Below, piece after piece: positions 27,205-36,998 of a stretch of DNA of 64,000 bases (its first letter is position 1; every line of letters starts with the position of its first letter). The notes beneath the pieces were generated by a model, which worked only from the letters and a program-made list of their open reading frames with translations, was not told the DNA's origin and did no database searches. Made by a program: the position numbers and the translations under genes. This DNA is from an uncultured Bacteroidota bacterium (GTDB lineage Bacteria; Bacteroidota; Bacteroidia; Chitinophagales; Chitinophagaceae). Location of the stretch: contig CAIJXT010000030.1 in the NCBI GenBank assembly GCA_903824665.1, positions 186,001 through 250,000 on the forward strand, read 5' to 3'.

Positions 27205-28559
27205 TGACAAACGCTACACAACGCCTGGTGATACTTGGTGCCGCAGAAAGCGGTGTGGGCGCAGCTTTCCTGGGAAAGCAGCAGGGGTGGGAGGTGTTTG
27301 TGAGCGACGGTGGTAAGATAAAGCAGCAGTTTAAAGATGTGCTCGTAGCAGAGCAAATCGAATTCGAAGAAGGCGGACATACTTTGGATCTGGTATTGAA
27401 TGCTGACTGTGTTGTAAAGAGTCCGGGGATAAGTGATAAAGTGGAGATCATAAAGAAAATCCGCGGTGCAGGTATTGAGGTATGCAGCGAGATCGAGTTT
27501 GGATTTCGGTATAAAGGCGACAGCAAGATCATAGCCATTACCGGAAGCAACGGGAAGAGCACTACTACCATGCTGACTTACACCATACTCAGCGAAGCCG
27601 GATACGATGTTGCACTCGTTGGAAACATCGGTTACAGTTTTGCCAGGCAGATAGCAGAGAAACCATGTGCCTGGTATGTAATGGAGATCAGCAGCTTTCA
27701 GCTTGACGATATTCATACATTCAGGCCGGATGTAGCGATTCTGCTCAACATCACACCAGATCATCTGGATCGTTATGATTATAAATTTGAAAATTATGTA
27801 GCGTCAAAATTCAGAATCACCCAAAACCAGAACACAACAGATTTCTTTATCGTGAACAGGGACGATACTGCGATACAACAATACCTGACTAACCATTCTA
27901 CTCACGCGACAACAATTTTTTTTACAATGAACGACAACATATCAGGCAGCGACGGCGGCTTCATCAATGATGACCGGATGCGCCTACAGTATGAGGGCGA
28001 ATACTCAGATATGTCAATCCATGACCTGGCTATCAAGGGAAAACACAATCAATATAACAGTATGGCAGCAGGCATATCCGCCCGCATAGCAGGCGTGAGA
28101 ACGGAGAAGATCAGGGAGACATTTACCAGATTTAAAGGGCTTGCGCACAGGCTGGAATATGTGGCTACTATACGGGGGGTTGATTTCATAAATGACAGTA
28201 AGGCTACGAATGTGAATTCGGTTTGGTTTGCACTGGAGAGTATGGAGAAGCCGACCATCTTGATACTGGGTGGGCAGGACAAAGGAAATGACTACACGGA
28301 GATCATGGAACTGGTAAAGCATAAGGTAAAAGCGATCATTTGCCTTGGTATAAACAACCAGCCCATTCACGATGCGTTTGATAGTGTGGTAGACACCATC
28401 ATTGAGACGGGAAGTGCCGCCGAGGCTGTTCAAGCAGCCTATGCCTGTGCTGAGAATGGAGATGTGGTGCTGCTGGCACCGGCATGCGCCAGTTTCGACC
28501 GCTTCAATAATTTCGAAGACAGGGGCGAACAATTTAAAGAGGCGGTGCGCAATCTGTAA
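27204..28559 (+). CDS. murD: UDP-N-acetylmuramoylalanine-D-glutamate ligase
   Basis: The 451-residue Mur ligase adds D-glutamate to UDP-MurNAc-L-alanine. An N-terminal Rossmann-like start (RLVILGAAESGVGAAFLGKQ) binds the UDP substrate, the ATP loop is ITGSNGKST (112-120), and the C-terminal domain has the family motif DFINDSKATNVNSVWFALES and LILGGQDKGNDY. Length is normal. It is translationally coupled to mraY through TAATG and is followed by a 43-bp gap before ftsW. Confidence 0.96.
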   Translation: MTNATQRLVILGAAESGVGAAFLGKQQGWEVFVSDGGKIKQQFKDVLVAEQIEFEEGGHTLDLVLNADCVVKSPGISDKVEIIKKIRGAGIEVCSEIEFGFRYKGDSKIIAITGSNGKSTTTMLTYTILSEAGYDVALVGNIGYSFARQIAEKPCAWYVMEISSFQLDDIHTFRPDVAILLNITPDHLDRYDYKFENYVASKFRITQNQNTTDFFIVNRDDTAIQQYLTNHSTHATTIFFTMNDNISGSDGGFINDDRMRLQYEGEYSDMSIHDLAIKGKHNQYNSMAAGISARIAGVRTEKIRETFTRFKGLAHRLEYVATIRGVDFINDSKATNVNSVWFALESMEKPTILILGGQDKGNDYTEIMELVKHKVKAIICLGINNQPIHDAFDSVVDTIIETGSAAEAVQAAYACAENGDVVLLAPACASFDRFNNFEDRGEQFKEAVRNL

Positions 28560-28602
28560 GTCAGGTGCACACAAGTACAGTACCAAATAAAACCAGGAGT
28601 AT

Positions 28603-29952
28603 ATGGCAGACCATATGAAACAATTGCTGACAAGGACTAAAGGCGACAAAGTGATTTGGGGCGTTGTGCTGCTGCTTTCGTTCATCAGCCTGCTCGCCGT
28701 ATACAGCTCCACTGGCTCACTTGCTTACCGGATGGAAAAGAATTCCGGATACTACCTTGCAAAGCAGGTAATGGTGCTCGGTCTTGGTTTGCTCATTATT
28801 TATCAGGTACACAAAGTTAACTACACCCGTTTTGCCAAAATCGCAGTGGTATTGTATCTGCTCAGTTTGCCATTGCTTGTGTATACTTTGTTTTTCGGCA
28901 CAAGCCTGAATGAAGGTTCACGATGGATAAAGCTGCCTGTTATTAACCTTACCTTCCAGACTTCGGATCTTGCCAAGCTGGCTTTGTTTATGTTTCTGGC
29001 ACGTGTGCTGAGCATAAAGCAGGAAGTGATAAAGGATTTTAAAAAGGGCTTCCTGCCGGTGCTGGTGCCTATGTTGCTTACTTGTATGCTCATAGCCCCG
29101 GCCAATCTTTCTACCGCACTGATGCTGGGTATGACCTGCAGTATTGTGTTTTTTATTGGCAGGGTACAGGTAAAGCATCTTATGCTGATGGCAGGCGCGG
29201 GATTCATTTGCTTGTGTGTATTGTTCACAGTCTCGAAGATCACAGGTTGGGGGCGTGCCGCGACATGGGAGCAGCGCATTGTAGACTTTGCAAGCAAAAA
29301 GAAAGAAGGAAAACATCAAGATGTATATCAGGTAGAGCAGGCAAAGATTGCGATTGCAAATGGTGGTATTACAGGACGTGGTCCTGGGAAAAGCCTCCAG
29401 AAGAATTTCTTGCCGCATCCCTACTCTGATTTCATATTCTCTATTATTGTAGAGGAGTATGGCTTGCTGGGAGGAGGTTTTGTGGTGATTTTATACCTGC
29501 TTTTCCTGTGGCGAAGCGTACTTATTTTCAAGCGGTGTCCGTTTGCCTTTGGTGCTTTTCTTGCCGTAGGGCTCAGCATTACACTGGTTTTTCAGGCAAT
29601 GCTGAATATGGCTGTAAATGTGCATCTGGTGCCCGTTACCGGACTTACGTTGCCAATGATCAGTATGGGTGGTTCATCGATCTGGTTTACAAGTATTGCG
29701 ATTGGTATTGTGCTGAGTGTAAGTAAGTATGTTGATGAAATGGAAGGTGAGAAGAAGAATGCGGCAAAGGCCGCCGCTGATGCAGCCGCAGCAGAGGTAG
29801 CTAATGCAGATGCTGAAGACACGGCCATAGCAGCACTGAAGGGAGGTGCTGCATCTCCGTCGGCATCGGGCGGGCAGGATGTAATTGCCCAGATAGAAAG
29901 GAAACCAGGCAGAGCACCGAAAATAAAAGTATCTCAAATACCAATTGAATAA
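28603..29952 (+). CDS. ftsW: Septal peptidoglycan glycosyltransferase FtsW (SEDS family)
   Basis: The 449-residue SEDS protein polymerises lipid II together with FtsI. About ten membrane helices cover residues 15-375. Family motifs include LNEGSRWIKLP, VEEYGLLGGGFVVILY and GLTLPMISMGGSSIWFTSIA. After the last helix lies an unusual about 70-residue cytoplasmic tail, rich in alanine (KNAAKAAADAAAAEVANADA) and probably disordered. The end of the gene runs 10 bp before the murG ATG. Confidence 0.95.
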   Translation: MADHMKQLLTRTKGDKVIWGVVLLLSFISLLAVYSSTGSLAYRMEKNSGYYLAKQVMVLGLGLLIIYQVHKVNYTRFAKIAVVLYLLSLPLLVYTLFFGTSLNEGSRWIKLPVINLTFQTSDLAKLALFMFLARVLSIKQEVIKDFKKGFLPVLVPMLLTCMLIAPANLSTALMLGMTCSIVFFIGRVQVKHLMLMAGAGFICLCVLFTVSKITGWGRAATWEQRIVDFASKKKEGKHQDVYQVEQAKIAIANGGITGRGPGKSLQKNFLPHPYSDFIFSIIVEEYGLLGGGFVVILYLLFLWRSVLIFKRCPFAFGAFLAVGLSITLVFQAMLNMAVNVHLVPVTGLTLPMISMGGSSIWFTSIAIGIVLSVSKYVDEMEGEKKNAAKAAADAAAAEVANADAEDTAIAALKGGAASPSASGGQDVIAQIERKPGRAPKIKVSQIPIE

Positions 29953-29959
29953 ACAGACA

Positions 29960-31063
29960 ATGAGCGAATTGCGTGTGATAATAGCGGGAGGTGGTACCGG
30001 CGGGCATATTTTCCCGGCCGTGGCCATAGGCCATGCTTTGCAGCGGCTGAGGCCGGGCACGCAATTGCTGTTTGTGGGTGCGAATGGTAAGATGGAGATG
30101 GAAAAAGTGCCTAAAGAGGGATTTACAATAATAGGATTAGATATTGCCGGCTTTAACCGTAGAAGCATCTGGAAGAATATTATGCTGCCTTTTAAGTTGC
30201 TGAAGAGTAGGTTGCAGGCAAGAAGCATCATACAGAAGTTCAACCCCGGTGTGGTGGTTGGTGTTGGTGGGTATGCCAGTTTTCCGGTATTGCATGCTGC
30301 ACAGGCAATGAATATACCAACATTGATACAGGAGCAGAATTCGTATGCTGGCAAAAGCAATAAAATATTGGGGAAGAAAGCGAATGCTATTTGTGTAGCC
30401 TATCCCCAAATGGAACAGTTTTTCCCTGCCGACAGGCTAATGCTTACAGGAAACCCAGTACGGAAGAGTATCGCTCAGATGAACGTAACTGCAGCACAGG
30501 CGCGTATCCGTTTTGGACTGAAGGATGGGATGAAAACGATCCTGATCGTTGGTGGTAGTCTTGGTGCGAAGTCGGTGAACGAAGTGATTGATGATCAGAT
30601 GGGCGCAATACTGAAAGACGACATTCAGATCATCTGGCAAACCGGAAAGCCTTATTACCAGCTGGCTATGAAGCGTGCAGAGGGTTTTGGCACCAGAGTG
30701 AAGGTGTATGATTTTATTCCGGATATGGAGCTGGCCTATGCTGCAGCAGATGTAGTGGTGTCCAGGGCAGGCGCATTGGCAGTAGCAGAGTTGTGTATCG
30801 CTGCGAAGCCCGTGATTTTTGTGCCCTTTCCGCATGCTGCTGAGAATCATCAGGAGCGTAATGCACAGGCACTGGTAACGAACAATGCGGCGATAATGGT
30901 GCTGGATAAGAACATAAAATCTGGTCTTGTGCAGCAGCTGAAGTCGCTGATGAGTGATGAAAAGAAACAGAAATCAATGTCTGCAAATCTGAGGGCCATG
31001 GCAATAACAGACGCCGACCAGCAGATTGCAGCAAAAGTAATAGCACTGGCAGGAAGCCGGTAA
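29960..31063 (+). CDS. murG: UDP-GlcNAc:lipid I N-acetylglucosaminyltransferase
   Basis: The 367-residue peripheral membrane glycosyltransferase converts lipid I to lipid II. The N-terminal glycine loop is GGGTGGH (10-16), followed by IFPAVAIGHAL. The C-terminal UDP-GlcNAc site holds ILIVGGSLGAKSVNE and SRAGALAVAEL and PFPHAAENHQERNA. The ATG at 29960 is preferred; a TTG at 29945 would overlap ftsW. Length is standard. Confidence 0.96.
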   Translation: MSELRVIIAGGGTGGHIFPAVAIGHALQRLRPGTQLLFVGANGKMEMEKVPKEGFTIIGLDIAGFNRRSIWKNIMLPFKLLKSRLQARSIIQKFNPGVVVGVGGYASFPVLHAAQAMNIPTLIQEQNSYAGKSNKILGKKANAICVAYPQMEQFFPADRLMLTGNPVRKSIAQMNVTAAQARIRFGLKDGMKTILIVGGSLGAKSVNEVIDDQMGAILKDDIQIIWQTGKPYYQLAMKRAEGFGTRVKVYDFIPDMELAYAAADVVVSRAGALAVAELCIAAKPVIFVPFPHAAENHQERNAQALVTNNAAIMVLDKNIKSGLVQQLKSLMSDEKKQKSMSANLRAMAITDADQQIAAKVIALAGSR

Positions 31064-31098
31064 AAAAGAAGATTAGTGATAGTAGCAACCGTACAGGT

Positions 31099-32457
31099 AT
31101 GAATGTAAAAGAGGTCAGCAGAGTGTATTTTGTAGGTATTGGCGGCATCGGCATGAGCGCCCTGGCCAGGTTTTTTCTGGGCCGCGGAGCAGTTGTGAGC
31201 GGCTACGACCGTACCGAAACAGACCTTACAAAGCGTCTGGCTGCAGAGGGTATGGCCATACATTATACAGACGATGTGGCACTGTGCGATAAAGACACTC
31301 AGCTCGTTATCTACACACCAGCTATACCCAAAGATCACAAGGAGCTCAACTGGTTTCGTGACAACAACTATCCTGTATATAAGCGCAGCGATGTATTGCA
31401 GTGGATCACCGAAGCCATGTTTGCCGTAACAGTTGCGGGTACACATGGTAAGACCACGATATCTACGATGATCGCATACCTGTTGCGCGAAACAGGTTAT
31501 GGTTGCAATGCTTTTCTGGGTGGTATTTCTGTCAACTACGAAAGCAACTACTGGGCCAGTGAAAATGACACCGCTGTTATTGAAGCAGATGAGTATGACC
31601 GGAGTTTTCTGAAGCTGCATCCGGATATTGCCGTACTTACTTCTATAGATCCTGACCATCTGGACATCTATGGTACTGCGGCGGAAATGGAAGCAGCATT
31701 TATTCAGTATACAAAGAACATAAAGCCGGAAGGAACACTGCTGGTAAAGCATGGTTTACACAGGCACACAGAGCTAAAGGGACCCGAGACAATCACCTAT
31801 AGTCTGCAAAATGATGCAGCAGATATCTACGCTGATAACCTTGTACTCGATAAGGGTGGTTACCGTTTTGATGTAGTGGCAAAAGACTGGCGGCTCAATA
31901 ATCTGAGCCTGCGTATAGGTGGTATGCACAATGTGGAAAACACAGTAGCAGCTATTGCTGTAACAAAGATGCTTAAGATAGACGGCGATGTCGTTCGTGC
32001 CGCGCTTGCAGCATTCCGGGGTATCAAACGCAGATTTGAATACCTGGTGAGCAATGATGAGGTTGTATATATCGATGACTATGCTCATCATCCTGCCGAG
32101 TTGGCTGCTTTGATAAAGAGTGCGAAGCGCCTGTTTCCGGGTCGCAGATGTGTTGTGGCATTTCAGCCGCACCTCTTCAGCCGCACCCGCGATTTGGTTG
32201 ATGGTTTCGCTGAAAGCCTGGATATGGCAGATGAGGTGATTTTGCTTGATATATATCCTGCACGCGAATTGCCGATGGAGGGTGTTACATCTGCAATGAT
32301 CAGCGACAGAATGGCAAATCCGGCTGTAACTATTTTGTCGAAGGAAGGGTTGCTGGAGTTTGTAAAGCAGGCACCATTGCAGTTGTTCATCACTGCCGGC
32401 GCAGGAGATATAGATAAATTGACAGGACCTATAAAACAGATATTGGAGGGAAAATAA
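31099..32457 (+). CDS. murC: UDP-N-acetylmuramate-L-alanine ligase
   Basis: The 452-residue Mur ligase starts the stem peptide by adding L-alanine to UDP-MurNAc. The UDP-binding motif is YFVGIGGIGMSALARF near the N-terminus and the ATP loop is GTHGKTT (114-120). EADEYDRSFLKLHP and YIDDYAHHPAELAALI are the other family markers. It follows murG by 35 bp and its stop overlaps the ftsQ ATG by one base. Confidence 0.96.
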   Translation: MNVKEVSRVYFVGIGGIGMSALARFFLGRGAVVSGYDRTETDLTKRLAAEGMAIHYTDDVALCDKDTQLVIYTPAIPKDHKELNWFRDNNYPVYKRSDVLQWITEAMFAVTVAGTHGKTTISTMIAYLLRETGYGCNAFLGGISVNYESNYWASENDTAVIEADEYDRSFLKLHPDIAVLTSIDPDHLDIYGTAAEMEAAFIQYTKNIKPEGTLLVKHGLHRHTELKGPETITYSLQNDAADIYADNLVLDKGGYRFDVVAKDWRLNNLSLRIGGMHNVENTVAAIAVTKMLKIDGDVVRAALAAFRGIKRRFEYLVSNDEVVYIDDYAHHPAELAALIKSAKRLFPGRRCVVAFQPHLFSRTRDLVDGFAESLDMADEVILLDIYPARELPMEGVTSAMISDRMANPAVTILSKEGLLEFVKQAPLQLFITAGAGDIDKLTGPIKQILEGK

Positions 32458-33854
32458 TGGCAGAGCAGCGCAAAATATCGGTGCGTAAGATCATACAGGT
32501 ATCGCTTACAGCGGTAGTGGCTACCTGTTGCGTCATCGCTATGGTAAGCGCGTCGCGTATAGAAGGTGCGATGCCTTTGAAGTCGTTGCCTGTTGTGCAT
32601 ATAAAGAATGATCGGAAGTATCAATTTATTGAGCAGACAAAGATCATGGACCTTGCGATTTACAACCGCAATATCGACATCCGTAATACACCTGTTTCAC
32701 GGATAGATGTACATGGTATTGAGCGGGCAATTAAGGCCGATCCATGGGTAGCTGATGCTCAGGTGTTCATTGACATTGAGCGGGTGATGCATATTTATGT
32801 CACTCAGCGTGTACCTGTTGCCAGGATATTCGGCGAAGACGGAGATAGTTATTACATGGACAGCACATTGCACACCATGCCGCTATCCGACAACTATACC
32901 TACTACACCATGGTAGTTGCCAACGCTCCTGAAATGAAAAATGACAGTGCCGGTGCTGGAATGAAGAAGCAGATAGCGAGGCTTGTAAAGGTGATCGGTA
33001 CAGACAGTTTCTGGAGTGCGCAGGTGTCACATATTGTAGTCGATTCAGTAGGGCATTTTGAGCTGATACCTGTGATCGGCAATCAGCGGATACTGCTTGG
33101 CGATACCAGCAACATAAAAGGCAAGCTGGGCAATTTGTTTGTATTCTACCGCAATGTACTGAACCGGATAGGCTGGGATAAGTATGAAACACTCGACGTC
33201 CGGTTTACTAATCAGGTCGTTGCATCGCCCTCATTGCCCTATAAAGGACCAGTGGATAGAGCGATCACAAAGATGAACTGGATCACGAGTATCGAGGTGA
33301 CAGAGGCGCAGAAGATGCATGAGGATTCGGTAAGAGATGTGAATGCACAGTTAGCTAGGATAGAGGCGCAGCGTAACGTTGTTATAGCCCGGGCAAAGGC
33401 AAAAGCTGATGCCGCAGCTGCGGAGCTGAGGGCGGCGCAGGAAGCCAAAGCAGCAGCGCTGAAAAGCAAAACGAAAACACTGCAGGCTGCGCCTAAACAA
33501 GCAAAGCAGACGCCTGCCGCTAAAGAAAACAATAAGCCGGTTAAAGCCGCTGCAAAGCATGCCCCGGAACCAAAGCAAGCGGCTGGTGATGATAAGCATA
33601 AAAGCAGTAGAGCCAAGCCCAATGCAAAGGGTGTAGGCCCCAAGCAAAAGCAGGCAAAGGGCGTAGCAGCAAAGCCACCCAAAAAAGCGGCAAAGCCGGC
33701 TACAGCACCAAAAACAAAGGCAGGAAAGAAGGAAGACCGAAAGAATAAGAAGCAGGAAAAGAAAGCACAGAAGGACAAGAAAAAGAAGGAAAAAGAAAAC
33801 AATAAAAAACCGGGTAGTGCTAAGTATACCTACCCTGAAAATAAAAAGAAATAA
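32457..33854 (+). CDS. ftsQ: FtsQ-like division protein with long Lys/Ala-rich tail
   Basis: The 465-residue protein has the FtsQ plan: a short cytoplasmic start, one membrane helix (about 14-32), a POTRA-like segment (about 45-120, including RNTPVSRIDVHGIERAIKAD) and a FtsQ/DivIB beta domain to about residue 275. FtsQ recruits FtsL/FtsB and controls septal synthesis. After that comes an unusual tail of roughly 185 residues made mainly of Lys, Ala, Pro and Gln, beginning with a likely helical stretch (KMHEDSVRDVNAQLARIEAQ) and becoming strongly basic toward the end (KKEDRKNKKQEKKAQKDKKK). Typical FtsQ proteins end near residue 270-300. The frame stays open without break, so the tail is not a sequencing frameshift. 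Confidence 0.88.
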   Translation: MAEQRKISVRKIIQVSLTAVVATCCVIAMVSASRIEGAMPLKSLPVVHIKNDRKYQFIEQTKIMDLAIYNRNIDIRNTPVSRIDVHGIERAIKADPWVADAQVFIDIERVMHIYVTQRVPVARIFGEDGDSYYMDSTLHTMPLSDNYTYYTMVVANAPEMKNDSAGAGMKKQIARLVKVIGTDSFWSAQVSHIVVDSVGHFELIPVIGNQRILLGDTSNIKGKLGNLFVFYRNVLNRIGWDKYETLDVRFTNQVVASPSLPYKGPVDRAITKMNWITSIEVTEAQKMHEDSVRDVNAQLARIEAQRNVVIARAKAKADAAAAELRAAQEAKAAALKSKTKTLQAAPKQAKQTPAAKENNKPVKAAAKHAPEPKQAAGDDKHKSSRAKPNAKGVGPKQKQAKGVAAKPPKKAAKPATAPKTKAGKKEDRKNKKQEKKAQKDKKKKEKENNKKPGSAKYTYPENKKK

Positions 33855-33878
33855 CTGATACTTAAAATTCAATGCAAT

Positions 33879-35291
33879 ATGAACAAGAAACAGCAACCCA
33901 TTATCGTAGGCCTCGATATAGGCACCACCAAAGTGGTAGCGATCGCAGGCAGAAAAAATGAGTTTGGCAAACTGGAGATACTCAGTTTTGGCCGTGCCGA
34001 TTCAGAAGGTGTGAATCATGGCGTAGTCATCAACATCGAACAGTGTGTTCACTCTGTTGAGATAGCCATGAAACGCTGTCTGGAGTTCAACCCGTCTCTG
34101 GTCATATCAGAGGTGTATGTGGGTATTGCAGGTAAGCACATCAAGAGTATGCAGGCGCAGGGCAGCCGCGTACGGTCTAATGTAGACAATGAGATCAGTA
34201 AGGAAGATATAGATCAGTTGCTGCGTGATCAGTACAGAACGTACTTGCCTACCGGCGATCAGATCATCGATATCATTGCGCAGGATTATACTGTTGACAA
34301 TATCCCCAACATCATAGATCCGGTGGGCATGAGTGGCGTGAAGATCGGTGCCAACTTTCATGTGATCACCGGCGACAGCACTGCTATCCGCAATATAAAA
34401 CGCTGCGTAGATCGGTCTAATCTCAAGCCCTGCGATCTCGTGTTGCAACCGCTTGCTTCAGCAGCAGCGGTGGTCAACGACGAAGATATGGAGGCTGGTG
34501 TATGTATCGTAGATATAGGCGGTGGTACCACAGACATGGCTGTCTTCTGCGATGGTATTCTCAAGCATACAGCAGTTATACCTTATGCTGGGGTCAATAT
34601 CACCAACGATATTATTTCAGGACTCCGTGTGCTGAAGTCCCAGGCAGAGCAGATGAAAGTACAATTCGGTACAGCGCTTGTGGGCGAAGCCAATCGCAAT
34701 TCATACATTACGATACCCGGACTGCGTGGCTTGCCTGCAAAGGAAGTGTCTGTTGTCAATCTCGCCAATATTATCCAGGCGCGTATGGAGGAGATACTGG
34801 AGTATGTGATGTTCCATATCAGGCAGATGGGATTGGAGCATCGCCTCAATGGTGGCATCATACTTACAGGTGGTGGTGCACGGCTCAAGCATATTACACA
34901 GCTTACAGAGTATGTTACCGGACTTGGAGCCCGTATCGGATATCCCAACGAGCATCTTGCAGCCGGGCATATAGAGGCGCTGATGAGCCCTATGTACGCA
35001 ACATGTATTGGACTCATTCTGCGTGGCTATCACGATTTCGAGAGTGGCCGAACTGAGTTTACAGGTGATAGCGCTAACTTTCTGAATGTTGATGGAACCA
35101 TAGCTGAGCCTGTGGCTGAAGTGGAGCTGGAAGCTGCTCCTGAGGCCAGCGAAGATACTGATGATGAGCTGTCTTCCAACAAGTGGGACAAGTTCAAAAA
35201 ACGTCAGGAAACCATGAAAGAATTGTTCGACAGGTTGCGTGGAAAGTTCATGGAATTGTTTGAAGATATAGACGATAAGGAACTTGAATAA
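33879..35291 (+). CDS. ftsA: Cell division protein FtsA
   Basis: The 470-residue actin-like ATPase tethers FtsZ to the membrane. The phosphate-1 loop is VGLDIGTTKVVAIAG, phosphate-2 is CIVDIGGGTTDMAVF and the adenosine motif is GGIILTGGGARLKHI. The SHS2 (1C) domain lies between about 85 and 165. After residue 400 a Glu/Asp-rich linker leads to a C-terminal amphipathic stretch (MKELFDRLRGKFMELFEDID) that probably binds the membrane. It lies 24 bp after ftsQ and 87 bp before ftsZ. Confidence 0.96.
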   Translation: MNKKQQPIIVGLDIGTTKVVAIAGRKNEFGKLEILSFGRADSEGVNHGVVINIEQCVHSVEIAMKRCLEFNPSLVISEVYVGIAGKHIKSMQAQGSRVRSNVDNEISKEDIDQLLRDQYRTYLPTGDQIIDIIAQDYTVDNIPNIIDPVGMSGVKIGANFHVITGDSTAIRNIKRCVDRSNLKPCDLVLQPLASAAAVVNDEDMEAGVCIVDIGGGTTDMAVFCDGILKHTAVIPYAGVNITNDIISGLRVLKSQAEQMKVQFGTALVGEANRNSYITIPGLRGLPAKEVSVVNLANIIQARMEEILEYVMFHIRQMGLEHRLNGGIILTGGGARLKHITQLTEYVTGLGARIGYPNEHLAAGHIEALMSPMYATCIGLILRGYHDFESGRTEFTGDSANFLNVDGTIAEPVAEVELEAAPEASEDTDDELSSNKWDKFKKRQETMKELFDRLRGKFMELFEDIDDKELE

Positions 35292-35316
35292 AATACCCGT
35301 TAATTTGCACAAAATT

Positions 35317-35348
35317 CTCACAACGCTTATAATAACTCACAACGCTTA
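35317..35348. promoter_or_regulatory. 13-bp direct repeat upstream of ftsZ
   Basis: CTCACAACGCTTA occurs at 35317-35329 and again at 35336-35348, a 19-bp period (about two helical turns). It lies in the 87-bp ftsA-ftsZ gap, one of the few real gaps within the operon. A regulator site or internal ftsZ promoter is plausible but not shown. Confidence 0.5.
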
Positions 35349-35378
35349 AATTAATTACTAACCCACAAAAAACAGGAT

Positions 35379-36998
35379 ATGATACATTTCGAAATTCCCA
35401 AGAATCAATCATCTATCATCAAGGTGATAGGCGTAGGCGGCGGCGGAAGCAATGCCGTTAATTACATGCACAGCCTCGGGATAGAAGGCGTAGATTTTGT
35501 CGTTTGTAATACTGATTCACAGGCACTGTCGCTAAGCCCGGTTGCAAACAAGGTTCAGCTTGGTCCACATCTTACTCAGGGTCTGGGTGCAGGTGCCAAC
35601 CCCGAGATCGGCAAGCAGTCTTGCGAAGAAAGTTTTGAAGATATTTCCAAAATATTGAAGGTCAATACCCGCATGGCATTTATTACAGCCGGCATGGGTG
35701 GTGGTACCGGTACTGGTGGTGCACCCGTAGTTTCTAAGATCTGCAAAGAGTTAGGCATTCTTACCGTGGGTATTGTTACCACGCCGTTTACATACGAGGG
35801 CCGCAAACGGCTGAAGCAGGCTCAGGAAGGTATTGACCGCATGCGCGATCATGTTGATACTATCCTCATCATATCAAATGATAAGCTGCGCCAGCAGTTT
35901 GGTAATCTGCCTTTTACCAAGGCTTTTGCCAAGGCAGATGATATTCTGGCTACTGCTGCCAAGTGTATCACTGATGTTATTACTTCTACCGGTCAGATCA
36001 ATGTTGACTTTGCGGATGTATGCACCGTTATGAAGAATGGCGGCGTGGCCATATTGGGCAGTTCTTCGGCTTCTGGCGAAAATCGTGCGCTGCAGGCTGT
36101 TGAAGATGCACTCAATTCACCATTGCTCAATGATAGCGATATCCGTGGCGCTAAATGGCTACTGCTCAATATCACATCGGCTGCAGGCGAGCATGAACAT
36201 ACTATGGACGAGGCCGAAGCAATACAGGCATATGTACAGATGCAGGCCGGAGAAAACTGCGATGTAATACTGGGTATGGGCCACGACCCGAATCTGGGCG
36301 ACAAAATTGCTGTCACTGTTATCGCAACAGGTTTCAACTACAAAGAGATAAATGTAGAATTCCCTGCACGTAAGTCAGAGCCGGAAAAAGTTGTGGTAAC
36401 ACTCGGTGGCCTCAACAGCCAGCCTGAGATGCAGATCGAAGAATATCCAACTGTACAATACAGTGCTGAGAGCATGGCTCCGGTTCTGGTTGAGGAAAGA
36501 GAGCCAATTGCTACCTATATACCTGCAGAAGAGCCGGTAGAAGCTGAGCGCTTTGTACTTCAAGTAGAAGAAGAGCCAGTACAGATACACCACCAGCTAG
36601 TATATATGCAGGAGGTTACACGTGAGCCAGAACCTGCATATGAGCCGGTTGCCAGAGTAGAGCCTGTGCGCGAGCCTGTAGTCATGAAGATTGGTGAGCG
36701 TGTACTGTCTGAAGAAGAGATTGAAGAAAAAAGAAGATTTGAGGAACAGAAGAGAGCTTTTGAAGATCGTGCAGCCAGGTTGCGTAGCCTCAGCATCAAC
36801 ATCCGCGACAATGACAGCAGCGACGAAATAGAGTCAGTGCCGGCCTACAAACGGAAAAACCTTGCCGTTGAGAATCCGCAGGCATCAAGCGATTCATTTT
36901 ATAGCGGTTATACCATCGGTATGAATGGTCAGAAGCCAAATGAACAGGCGTCAATTCAGACGATCAATACCTTTCTCGATGGTCGCAAGCCAGATTGA
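35379..36998 (+). CDS. ftsZ: Cell division GTPase FtsZ
   Basis: The 539-residue tubulin homologue forms the Z ring. The GTPase core (about 1-320) has the VGGGGSNAVNYM start, the tubulin signature GGGTGTG (107-113) and the T7-loop region NVDFADVCTVM. A long linker (about 330-520) rich in Glu, Pro and Val follows, with a charged helix EEEIEEKRRFEEQKRAFEDR. The protein ends in INTFLDGRKPD, which resembles the Bacteroidota version of the conserved C-terminal peptide that binds FtsA. It is the last gene of the operon; a strong terminator follows. Confidence 0.97.
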   Translation: MIHFEIPKNQSSIIKVIGVGGGGSNAVNYMHSLGIEGVDFVVCNTDSQALSLSPVANKVQLGPHLTQGLGAGANPEIGKQSCEESFEDISKILKVNTRMAFITAGMGGGTGTGGAPVVSKICKELGILTVGIVTTPFTYEGRKRLKQAQEGIDRMRDHVDTILIISNDKLRQQFGNLPFTKAFAKADDILATAAKCITDVITSTGQINVDFADVCTVMKNGGVAILGSSSASGENRALQAVEDALNSPLLNDSDIRGAKWLLLNITSAAGEHEHTMDEAEAIQAYVQMQAGENCDVILGMGHDPNLGDKIAVTVIATGFNYKEINVEFPARKSEPEKVVVTLGGLNSQPEMQIEEYPTVQYSAESMAPVLVEEREPIATYIPAEEPVEAERFVLQVEEEPVQIHHQLVYMQEVTREPEPAYEPVARVEPVREPVVMKIGERVLSEEEIEEKRRFEEQKRAFEDRAARLRSLSINIRDNDSSDEIESVPAYKRKNLAVENPQASSDSFYSGYTIGMNGQKPNEQASIQTINTFLDGRKPD

